A stretch of DNA of 64,000 nt from Microglena sp. YARC (taxonomy: Eukaryota > Chlorophyta > Chlorophyceae > Chlamydomonadales > Chlamydomonadaceae). The DNA is taken from contig CM039464.1 of NCBI GenBank assembly GCA_022414725.1, positions 55,073,879 to 55,137,878 of the forward strand, written 5' to 3'. The notes under the pieces were generated by a model. The model saw nothing but the letters and a program-made list of their open reading frames with translations. It did no database searches and had not been told where the DNA came from. Below, piece after piece: positions 45,201 through 47,836 of this stretch. A program made the position numbers and the translations under genes. Every line of letters starts with the position of its first letter. The stretch's first letter is position 1.

Positions 45201-45325
45201 ATCCCACCCCAATTCATCTCTTGCCCTATCAATGCTTATCGCAGGTTTTGGATAAAACCAACTCGGACGGTCACAAGTTCATGTTGTCACAAGTGATGGC
45301 GCGTGCGGAATTGGCTCATTATTAG
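19265..45325 (+). CDS. Secreted SGNH/GDSL-like hydrolase, 10 exons, 595 aa
   Basis: Probably a secreted esterase or acyl hydrolase; the substrate is unknown. Exons read: 19265-19606, 21523-21739, 23329-23537, 24962-25086, 27102-27226, 31746-31944, 32801-32954, 37783-37935, 41669-41851, 45245-45325. All have GT donors and AG acceptors, phases match at every junction, and the total is 1788 bases ending in TAG. The N-terminus has a signal-peptide-like hydrophobic run (residues 18-26, mostly Leu). SGNH blocks are visible: G-S-S at 98-100 (nucleophile Ser100, replacing G-D-S), V-N-L-G-R-N-G-A-G in exon 2 (block II Gly), V-D-L-I-M-I-D-H-N at 199-207 (block III Asn207), and D338-T-G-H341-P, created only when exons 5 and 6 are joined. 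The C-terminal Cys-rich part (CLSKCTC ... HKEC) matches the plant/green-algal secreted SGNH family. Coding sequence is about 7% of the gene; the introns are junction-copy arrays plus transposons. Splice choices inside arrays are inferred from reading frame, not transcripts. Confidence 0.82.
19607..19912. repeat. (GT)n tract at donor of hydrolase intron 1
   Basis: Imperfect GT/TGTGTG microsatellite of about 300 bases starting directly at the exon 1 donor (CCAG/GTGTGT). Cys/Val frames on this strand and Thr/His frames on the other are artefacts. Confidence 0.9.
20028..20335 (+). repeat. Copy of exon 1 3' end with decoy donor, then GT-rich tract
   Basis: About 95 bases repeat the end of exon 1 (GATCGACAAGCTCAACAATG, GGCAGCCTATCACTGTGGCT, GCTAGCTTTGGGGGCTGCTG) followed by CCAGGTGTGT, as at the true donor 19606/19607. 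Point changes (GGGATT to GAATT, GCAGAC to GTAGAC) show divergence. The GT-rich tail of the intron is duplicated with it, including a CATGGGGTGTGCCTATG repeat near 20220 and 20310. Confidence 0.88.
20338..21522 (+). repeat. Acceptor-junction array before exon 2, about eight decoys
   Basis: The block GCCCCTTTCTTGTGCCTGRT, GCTGCAG, CCCTATTAGACCTGGGCATC, ACCCTCAACCC recurs at about 20338, 20430, 20676, 20821, 20906, 21040, 21181 and 21325 before the true acceptor at 21522/21523. It is separated each time by a CTCTACC minisatellite of varying length. Several decoys keep the CAG acceptor and the first 30 bases of exon 2. The last copy is the only one that runs on into the full exon. Confidence 0.9.
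21820..22592 (+). repeat. Donor-junction array after exon 2, about six decoys
   Basis: Copies of the last 70-160 bases of exon 2 and its donor (TGGCCCAACTCCAAGCATGT, CTTGGTCGCAATGGAGCGGG, CTTGGAGACTTGTACCGGTG, then AGTG) begin at about 21835, 22018, 22130, 22310, 22410 and 22545. The copy at 22130 holds about 150 exon bases. GTGAGT donors are kept in most copies, so the intron contains a ladder of usable-looking donors. Confidence 0.9.
22590..22775. repeat. (CA)n microsatellite in intron 2
   Basis: CCCACACA and long CA runs, about 185 bases, between the donor array and the acceptor array of intron 2. Confidence 0.95.
22776..23328 (+). repeat. Acceptor-junction array before exon 3, three decoys
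   Basis: Units of about 175-190 bases, each with a CA/C-rich pyrimidine tract, CTGTAGGAGGAATCTG and the first ~110 bases of exon 3 (GAGAGTGGGCTGCCCCAGGA, CATTATGATCGATCACAACT, TACGCTGTGGAGCGCCTCAT), then poly-C. Decoys start at about 22783, 22975 and 23157. The fourth copy at 23329 continues into the complete exon, so only that copy has a downstream donor in frame. Confidence 0.9.
23636..24055 (+). repeat. Donor-junction array after exon 3, three decoys
   Basis: Copies of the 3' end of exon 3 (ACACAATGCTTTGCCAAGGC, TGTGCTGGTATCCCCAT, GGCCATTCGCT) with the GGTGTGTGGTTGGTGGGTGG intron start occur at about 23640, 23836 and 23993. The spacing is set by GGTGGGT runs. Confidence 0.88.
24062..24215. 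repeat. (CAGA)n-type microsatellite
   Basis: Imperfect GACAGACAGGCAGACA run in intron 3. Confidence 0.9.
24230..24961 (+). repeat. Intron 3 ACC-rich repeats with two acceptor decoys
   Basis: ACCACCAACC-rich low-complexity tracts each end in a copy of the exon 4 start: about 24361-24415 (GTTCAGCAGTGCTTCCTTTG) and about 24748-24790 (TATCAGCAGTGCTCTCTTGC). The true junction is at 24961/24962 (TTTCAGCATTGCTTCCTTGG). Between them lies a CATTAACCATTAACACA minisatellite (about 24490-24660). Confidence 0.82.
25170..25325 (+). repeat. Donor-side copies of exon 4 end
   Basis: Two decayed copies of the exon 4 3' end and intron start (CTTCTTGATGGAACGGACTG at about 25180; CTTCTTGACAGAATGGACTA at about 25298), preceded by CCCCTCTACCCCACRCCTA. 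They have lost the good GTGAGT donor present at 25087. Confidence 0.8.
25320..25800. repeat. ACACCCAGATCC minisatellite
   Basis: About 480 bases of six-base-based repeats (CACACCCACACCCAGATCCA, CCCACGCCCAGACCTAC) with a higher-order unit of about 60 bases. The Thr/Pro/Arg frame on plus and the Gly/Val frame on minus are artefacts of the period being divisible by three. Confidence 0.92.
25810..26850 (+). repeat. Acceptor-junction array before exon 5, about ten decoys
   Basis: About ten copies of a ~110-base unit holding ACCTGCGCAGGTATGCAGTG, ATGTACAACACGTCACATAT and CGACATGCACACTGCTTTCT. The last part of intron 4, its CGCAG acceptor and the first ~45 bases of exon 5 are repeated. Copies start near 25822, 25917, 26030, 26140, 26247, 26360, 26470, 26577, 26690 and 26800. 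The true acceptor is 27101/27102, after a hAT insertion. Confidence 0.9.
26862..27049. mobile_element. hAT-type MITE (ATATGAT family) with 8-bp target duplication
   Basis: Starts TAGGGATAGGAAATATGATA and ends ATTTTCCGTTCCCTA. It is flanked by ATGCAACA on both sides (26854-26861, 27050-27057), a perfect 8-bp duplication. At 188 bp it is made of near-palindromic ATATCATATGATATCAT blocks around a shared core (GAGGTAACTTTGGCCTGGGG). It sits inside the acceptor array of intron 4, 52 bp upstream of the exon 5 acceptor. Confidence 0.92.
28311..28855. mobile_element. hAT-type MITE (ATATGAT family) interrupted by another MITE
   Basis: Starts TAGGGAACGGCATATCATAT and ends ATATTGCCCGTCCCTA. Flanks are CATATACC (28303-28310) and CACATACC (28856-28863), an 8-bp duplication with one difference. 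It is in the opposite orientation to the copy at 26862 (compare CCCAGGCCAAAGTTACCTAG). After removing the inner element (28488-28788) and one copy of its octamer it is about 236 bp. Confidence 0.87.
28488..28788. mobile_element. Nested hAT-type MITE (ATAGATCT family)
   Basis: Starts TAGGGGGCGGCAAATAGATC and ends GATGCCTCTCCCTA. It is flanked by ATCATATG on both sides (28480-28487, 28789-28796), a perfect 8-bp duplication inside the host MITE. It has 301 bp with ATAGATATAGATAT subterminal runs and a tandemly repeated internal segment (GGTGCCCTATGCC twice). No coding capacity. Confidence 0.9.
29045..29114. repeat. Uninterrupted poly-G run, about 70 bases
   Basis: Seventy consecutive G in the donor array of intron 5, next to a (GT)n run. 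The exact length in an assembly is unreliable. Similar but shorter poly-G runs sit at the same position in neighbouring array units (27460, 27515, 27680, 27868). Confidence 0.9.
29652..30077 (-). CDS. Unrecognised ORF inside hAT-type element, 141 aa
   Basis: A 141-residue frame with a basic, Ala/Pro-rich N-terminus ([20 protein letters not shown]) and then [20 protein letters not shown] followed by H. The two close Cys and later His hint at a small zinc finger, but only one His is placed suitably, so this is weak. The rest (around [14 protein letters not shown]) matches nothing I recognise. It could be a fragment of a transposon protein or a captured host exon; expression is unknown. Confidence 0.3.
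   Translation of the reverse strand: MKIKFKVRSRAEAEAKTAQAKLPTTPAEAPSAPEPSTITCNTCNAVVQCPPSNKANLKSHQARKQYMAAKASKSGFFPFSRFFKPLPGFRPKPQSVLGPNTRSLAISANVAELSLDQANTEILYSMRVSGGWRCVSLPEAP
30207..30464 (-). CDS. Unrecognised ORF inside hAT-type element, 85 aa
   Basis: An 85-residue minus-strand frame containing [20 protein letters not shown], a Gly run from a poly-C tract, and [20 protein letters not shown]. The composition is protein-like outside the Gly run. It may be part of the same broken ORF set as 29652-30077. No family is recognised. Confidence 0.25.
   Translation of the reverse strand: MGRHTLLIISDLVVDPETIGKSFKKCLGAEIWGGPKGGGGGVEADLKISSQFLRLWPESNVPHTIKYALMKALRICSRWSITPRV
30920..31745 (+). repeat. 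Acceptor-side array before exon 6
   Basis: Tandem units with TTCAAGCCAAGCCACTTCAA, GACACATGCC, TCCCTTCAACAAACTA, then TGGTACAGGTCAT or GTGCAGGTGATGG. Several copies keep an acceptor-like ACAG/GT and a short match to the exon 6 start (CATCACCCGGAGCCCAACCT at about 31349 and 31550; CATCCACCCAAGCCCAACCT at about 31058). A unit of about 209 bp (31267-31475 and 31476-31684) is nearly identical in two copies. The true acceptor is 31745/31746. Confidence 0.82.
32037..32230. repeat. About 57-bp tandem repeat derived from exon 6 sequence
   Basis: Copies of GGCAATGGGCAATGCAAGCC, AAACCAATTCAAGCCAAGCC, AATTGAA. The first unit starts GGGTGGCAATGGGCAATGCA, close to exon 6 bases at 31838-31857 (GGGTGGCGATGGCCGATCCA), so the unit appears to originate partly in the exon. 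Confidence 0.7.
32258..32560 (+). repeat. Intron 6 junction copies and (CATC)n microsatellite
   Basis: About 32262-32332 copies the exon 6 3' end and donor (CTCTTCCTAAGGCTCGCTTC, GTGTTCGAACCCAGGTACAG), with a better GTACAG donor than the inferred true donor GTTTGG at 31945. About 32345-32375 and 32500-32560 copy the exon 7 start (GTGCAGGTGTTGGGGCGTGT, TGTCGCACAGCATGAGC). Between them lie CATC and CATT microsatellites. Confidence 0.85.
32561..32760. repeat. (CTTC)n then (ACCTT)n microsatellites
   Basis: About 140 bases of CTTC followed by about 45 bases of ACCTT and a short ACTT run, immediately before the exon 7 acceptor region. Confidence 0.95.
33010..33450 (+). repeat. Donor-side copies of exon 7 3' end
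   Basis: Copies of GCAGGCATGCAGTCTTTTTT, GAGACGAATGGCTT, CACCCTCCTTGAAGGTAGGT (end of exon 7 plus donor) occur at about 33035, 33172, 33358, and again at about 34268 and 34705-34770, beyond the minisatellite. Each is followed by GTGAGCAGGGCAG or GAACTGGGGAGTG. The copy at 33358 is almost identical to the true junction and keeps GGTAGGTAGT. Confidence 0.87.
33229..34215. repeat. 27/28-bp two-component minisatellite
   Basis: Alternating monomers GAACTGGGGAGTGCAAGTGT+AGGGCAGT (28 bases) and GAACTGGGGAGTGCATGTGT+ACGTGTA (27 bases), forming 55-bp dimers, sometimes with an extra 28-mer to give 83-bp trimers. The dimer/trimer pattern itself repeats. The 270-350 residue frames on the minus strand (TCTPQF-type repeats) are artefacts of this array. 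Confidence 0.93.
34388..34703. mobile_element. TIR element, about 315 bp, unknown superfamily
   Basis: The left end GGCGGAGCCCCCTCTTCAAG+GGGGC pairs as an inverted repeat with the right end GCCCCCTTGAAGCCCCCGGG+CTCCACGC. The interior is C/G/T-mixed and unlike the surrounding tandem repeats (it includes GACACGTCAGCCAACGGTCG and CGTCGCTTGCGACGCTGC). It interrupts a copy of the exon 7 donor junction. No clear target duplication was found, so the exact ends are uncertain. Confidence 0.6.
34870..35660. repeat. About 157-bp tandem repeat, five copies
   Basis: Five copies of a unit with CGAGCTTTTTGGTGATAATG, GTTAGCAAACGTCAGGAAAG, CACGCAACTTCATTGATCAC, CAACCATGATAACATGATTT and GAAGTTATGGAACTGGGGAG. 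The GAACTGGGGAG tail links this unit to the minisatellite at 33229. Confidence 0.9.
35686..36021 (+). mobile_element. tRNA-derived SINE-like element, copy A
   Basis: Holds a tRNA-like head (about 35838-35900) with a D arm GGTCTAGTGGTAGACC and a T arm GGGGGTTCGACTCCCCC that fold perfectly. The acceptor and anticodon stems do not form, so it is not a functional tRNA. The body follows (GTCAACCGCGATGGTAGCTT, then GTCCAG) and a tail (CCTTAACACCATGCCCCACC, then AGGCGTTATCATTAC). At its left an inverted copy of the tail (GAACGCCTGGAGGGGCGTGG) starts at 35689, so it may alternatively be read as a TIR element of about 335 bp. Confidence 0.65.
36058..36265 (-). mobile_element. tRNA-derived SINE-like element, copy B (inverted)
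   Basis: On the minus strand it reads: a tRNA-like head with GGTTCAATGGTTGATC and a B-box-like GGGTTCAAATCCC, then GTCAACCGCCATGGTAGCAC and GTCCAG, then a tail CCTTAATACCACACCCCGCC with AGGCGTTATCATTAC. Body and tail match copy A, but the tRNA-like head differs. The two copies are about 35 bp apart, tail to tail. Confidence 0.6.
36243..36365 (-). repeat. Dispersed repeat D1, partial copy
   Basis: Contains, on minus, AGGGGTAGCTAGCACTTGCC, CGACCTGAACAACGGGAT and TGAACTGAACCCCAACAAAT, the same order as D1 at 17690. It adjoins or overlaps SINE copy B. Confidence 0.6.
36372..37782 (+). repeat. Acceptor-junction array before exon 8, seven decoys
   Basis: Units of about 110-180 bases with CA-rich tracts, then CAGGGTCTCAGCAGCAAAGG or CAGGTGCTCAGCGGCAACGG, CTTCACAGTCCAAGGCTTCT and ACAAGGG. 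Decoys begin at about 36583, 36762, 36938, 37107, 37340, 37470 and 37652. Later copies include more of the exon (AAGCTTGGACCCCGTCTTAG, CCAGGCTACC) and are closer to the true exon 8, so the array grades from diverged at the left to near-identical at the right. Confidence 0.92.
37991..38600 (+). repeat. 79-bp donor-junction array after exon 8, eight decoys
   Basis: The last 24 bases of exon 8 (GAGCACCCCACATCAAGGGT, then GGAG), the GTCAGT donor and 49 bases of intron are repeated exactly every 79 bases. The true copy starts at 37912 and decoys at 37991, 38070, 38149, 38228, 38307, 38386, 38465 and 38544. The copies differ by a few substitutions only (for example TTTTTGATC versus TTTTCGATC). Confidence 0.96.
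38640..39215 (+). repeat. Internal exon 8 copies with (CAT)n/(CAG)n microsatellites
   Basis: Four diverged copies of the middle of exon 8 (AGCTTTAAGCCAGGCTATCT, GCTGGTGCTGAGCTGATATT) at about 38671, 38760, 39036 and 39148. They are separated by ATCATCATC and AGCAGCAGC trinucleotide runs. Here the repeated segment is internal exon sequence rather than a junction. Confidence 0.88.
39570..41660 (+). repeat. Acceptor-junction array before exon 9, about 14 decoys
   Basis: The block CCCCTCAGATAAGCTTCCTG, TTCACGCTCTCCTATGACGG, GTGGGGAATGGCGGAAATCA is repeated about 14 times between 39590 and 41590 before the true exon 9 acceptor (41668/41669). Each copy therefore holds the CAG acceptor and the first ~55 bases of exon 9. 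Spacers are A-rich, of varying length, made of AAACCTAAAAATC or CATACCAAAACACATAAAA repeats. 39216-39570 before it is A-rich with GCTAAAC repeats. Confidence 0.93.
41935..42566 (+). repeat. Donor-junction array after exon 9, about five decoys
   Basis: Copies of the last ~80 bases of exon 9 with its donor (AAGCACTCAGTCTTGA, GTGGCTACTGCCATCACACA, AAGGAGTGTGAAATGTCGCT, GAGAGTGAGTGG) begin at about 41937, 42087, 42205 (partial), 42347 and 42497, spaced about 150 bases. The last copy ends in GAGAGTTATTACATT and runs into the pentanucleotide array. Confidence 0.93.
42567..43274. repeat. (ATTAC)n pentanucleotide microsatellite, about 700 bp
   Basis: About 140 near-perfect ATTAC repeats with a few single-base interruptions. 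It begins directly at the decoy donor of the last exon 9 copy, as if the donor sequence GAGAGTTATTAC seeded it. Confidence 0.97.
43513..44262 (-). pseudogene. LINE-type retroelement 3' fragment, interrupted
   Basis: Minus-strand reading: AGFKRL, a stop, YQKWFAAN, then [36 protein letters not shown], an insertion, [20 protein letters not shown], and finally [20 protein letters not shown] near the end. R-x-G-S-H, C-x2-C, D-E-x-H and F-E-C in that order are characteristic of the C-terminal part of many LINE-type reverse transcriptase proteins. The RT catalytic core is absent. It is interrupted at 43756-43989 and by at least one stop, and lies antisense in hydrolase intron 9. Confidence 0.62.
43756..43989. 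mobile_element. 234-bp TIR element inserted in retroelement fragment
   Basis: Starts ACCGTACTGACACGAATATT and ends AAATTTTTCTGTCAGTACGGT, with terminal inverted repeats of about 29 bases (three mismatches). Taking out exactly this segment rejoins the retroelement frame (D-E-x-H next to F-E-C), with no base gained or lost. No target duplication is therefore visible at these ends. The superfamily is unknown. Confidence 0.75.
44498..45092. mobile_element. hAT-type element with ATATCGTAGGATAACGAT repeats, 595 bp
   Basis: Starts TAGGGCTGTCAAGGGTGGCA and ends GATATTGACAGCCCTA, so the terminal inverted repeat is TAGGGCTGTCAA. It is flanked by ATGATGAT on both sides (44490-44497, 45093-45100), a perfect 8-bp duplication. 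Both ends carry arrays of palindromic ATATCGTTATCCTACGATAT-type motifs. The interior has a short frame (44683-44931) that I do not recognise. It lies 152 bp upstream of the exon 10 acceptor. Confidence 0.9.
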
Positions 45326-45403
45326 AAGCGGATGTGGCCGTCTGGAATGAGTACCGGCACACGAAGGGAGGCAATTGTGGCCAGGAGTGTGCCTGTATGT
45401 TAC

Positions 45404-45530
45404 AGTTCAGGGGTATGCCAAATAGGCTAAGGGACTTGCCCAACCGTGATATGAAGGGCTTAAAAGAACAATCTTTGATGAACTGAACCCCACACAATCG
45501 TTTTATCTGCCCTGAGTTCCTGCTAAAGTG
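45404..45530 (+). repeat. Dispersed repeat D1, copy downstream of hydrolase
   Basis: CAGGGGTATGCCAAATAGGC, GGGACTTGCCCAACCGTGAT, ATGAAGGGCTTAAAA, GATGAACTGAACCCCACACA and GCCCTGAGTTCCTGCTAAAG, in the D1 order. It begins about 80 bases after the hydrolase stop codon, so the transcript may end in or before it. Confidence 0.75.
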
Positions 45531-45624
45531 ATCATTTAATGCTAGAATATAATTAAATCGTCATCTCATTTGGGATGATAATTCAATGGTGCGATTATTA
45601 TCGCATTTTTTATTAAATTGTGCC

Positions 45625-45672
45625 TAAGACGAAGACGAAGAAGAAGGTGAAGAAGAAGAAGAAGAAGAAGGA
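45625..45672. repeat. (GAA)n microsatellite
   Basis: GACGAAGACGAAGAAGAAGG followed by pure GAA. Confidence 0.9.
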
Positions 45673-45782
45673 CACACATTAGGCTTGGCCCTTGATTATT
45701 AGTTGTTTAGTTGTGAAAGGTATTTCACCCCAGGAGGTGGGCCTCCCTACACAAACCAGCACCGAGGATTCAGTTCGAATAG

Positions 45783-45812
45783 CGTTGCCACTCCTACAAA
45801 AGAGTGGCAACG
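45783..45812. other. Perfect 11-bp inverted repeat, 8-base loop
   Basis: CGTTGCCACTC and GAGTGGCAACG flank CTACAAAA. It is a compact hairpin in an otherwise undistinguished intergenic stretch (45690-45960). Function unknown; it may be the centre of an old palindromic element. Confidence 0.7.
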
Positions 45813-46097
45813 AAGTTACGGTCGGTGGGAAATACTGGCCCTTGGACAAACAAAAATTCAGCACTACTTTCTCCGCGTTCTAGCGATTGTTTGGGGAACA
45901 GTTAATAGCGTACTAGTTTATAAAGCCACTCCTGAAGTCCTGATAATCTAGTTGTCATCTTGATCTTGATTATTCGAGGTCGGGCAAGTCCCTTTGGCCA
46001 AAGCGGTTACCCCCGCACTGTAACACATAATATGATATCACAGGAAGACGAATACCTAAGTATGAATGAATGTGATTCACTGTTGTCGCTGCTGCTG

Positions 46098-46503
46098 ATG
46101 ATCAGGGTGCTTCAGGAGGACCCCTGATCAGGGTGCTTTATGAGGACACCCGTTCCCTACTGATCAGGGTGCTTCAGGAGGTCCCCTGATCAGGGTGCTT
46201 CAGGAGGACCCCTGATCAGGGTGTTTCAGGAGGACCCCTGATCAGGGTGCTTCATGAGGACACCCGTTCCCTACTGATCAGGGTGCTTCAGGAGGTCCCC
46301 TGATCAGGGTGCTTCAGGAGGACCCCTGATCAGGGTGCTTCAGGAGGACCCCCGTTCCCTACTGATCAGGGTGCTTCAGGAGGTCCCCTGATCAGGGTGC
46401 TTCAGGAAGACCCCCGTTCCCTACTGATCAGGGTGCTTCAGGAGGTCCCCTGATCAGGGTGCTTCAGGAGGACCCCTGATCAGGGTGCTCCAGGAGGACC
46501 CCC
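46098..46503. repeat. CTGATCAGGGTGCTTCAGGAGGACCC minisatellite
   Basis: About 15 copies of a 26-28 base unit, CTGATCAGGGTGCTTCAGGA plus GGACCC or GGTCCC. Some are joined by CGTTCCCTA, giving a higher-order unit of two or three monomers. Confidence 0.93.
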
Positions 46504-46505
46504 AG

Positions 46506-47480
46506 CGCTGCTGCCTGAGATGCAACCAATTGTATAGCCTGCGTCCTGCGACGCAACGGACCCTTCCTTCTGGTTGACGGACCCTCCCCGCGTTGTGCCT
46601 TGCGACGCAACGGAGATCACAGAGTCCTGAACATCCCTGCTGGCGATAATTTCAAGTGTATGATACTGGTAGAGCAGGGATTGTTGACTTCATATTTGAT
46701 TTATATATCCAGTATCATGATCACGCAAGTTATCAGGTACCAGTATCATTATTTGATCCCATTTTGTATGAAAGTAATTTCACCCCATCAGAGACACTGT
46801 TCAGTGGTGGGCCAGTGGTGCAGTTTTGTTTGGTAGTGGGTCAGTATCTCAGCCGACATACGGGTGTGTACTCGCTCGTTCTGTAGGAGTGACTTCACCA
46901 GTCACATCGACAAAAGCATTGAGTCTAGCGCTGGCGCACGGAGACCCACCCTTGCAGGCGAAAATCCTCATTGTAAAAAAATGATATGGTTGTTGTTAGC
47001 TTTTAGATGGTCTTTAAAATGACTAGGATTGGTTGCGGTCGGGCACGGGGTGGTTGTTTGGTCTAGTTGTATGATTTGCAGTGCCATCAGATATGGGGGG
47101 CTATGTGGGTATGGGGAGTGGTGGTGGTGCTGGTATGTGGGTAGGGGTGGTGATGGTGATGGTGCTTGTTGTTGTTTTGGTGGTGGTGGTGGTGGTGGTG
47201 GTGGTGGTGGTGGTGGTGGTGGTGATAGTAGTAGTAGTACTGCTGGTGGTGCTTGGAAACTGTTGCTTGTTGAGAAACTGACAATTGAAACTGAGTTGGT
47301 TCATCAAGACTTCAGCATGAGGCTGGTCATGAAGTATGGTTCCTTTGGAGGATGGAAATCTCGGATGAAAGCATTAAAAATGCGATAAGAATACCACAAA
47401 TAAATAATCATGCCACTTGGTATGATGATTAAATTATGATCGTAGACCATTGTAGAATTACATTTTCACTGTAGCTGCGT
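46506..47480. repeat. Diverged dispersed repeat segments shared with 55990-57480
   Basis: Shares with 57256-57465 the blocks GCTGCCTGAGA, TGCGTCCTGCGACGC, AACGGACCCTTCCT and CCTGAACATCCCTGCTGG. Shares with about 56100-56240 the blocks GTATGAGGCTGGTCA, GGATGGAAA, AAAAATGCGATAAG and ATTAAATCAT. The two regions look like diverged, rearranged copies of one interspersed element of more than 1 kb. A (GGT)n run lies at 47178-47223. No coding region is recognised. Confidence 0.6.
47178..47223. repeat. (GGT)n microsatellite
   Basis: Pure GGT run followed by AGTAGTAGTAGT. Poly-Val and poly-His frames here are artefacts. Confidence 0.95.
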
Positions 47481-47487
47481 AGCATGA

Positions 47488-47612
47488 ACTCAGGCCCCCC
47501 GTTGGTAAATCGGTTGTTTGGAATTCAGTTCATCAGTTTATTTCGCTTGAAGCCCCTCCTGTCACGGTTGTGCGAGTCGCTTTGGCTTGTTTGGCCTACC
47601 CCTGGTCTGTAA
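47488..47612 (-). repeat. Dispersed repeat D1, copy in RPS3A upstream region
   Basis: Read on minus: CAGGGGTAGGCCAAACAAGC, CGCACAACCGTGACAGGAGG, GATGAACTGAATTCCAAACA and GGGGCCTGAGTTCATGCTAC. It ends about 225 bp upstream of the RPS3A start codon, so it lies in or next to the promoter. Confidence 0.75.
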
Positions 47613-47836
47613 TCACATACACATGCACCCTTCAAGGCTTGGACAACTCGTGGGTGCGGGCGTAGAACTGTAGACTTGTGCACTGGGACCAGGGGGGCGG
47701 CGTCCAAAGACGTGTGCACACGCGTGTGGGCTGGGACTTCGGGGGGCTGCGTCCAAAGCACGGTACCTTGTGTACTGCAGCCGAGCCGGATTTGTTCTTC
47801 CGCCGACCTAAAATCGTCCTCTCAACGCCTTCGAAA

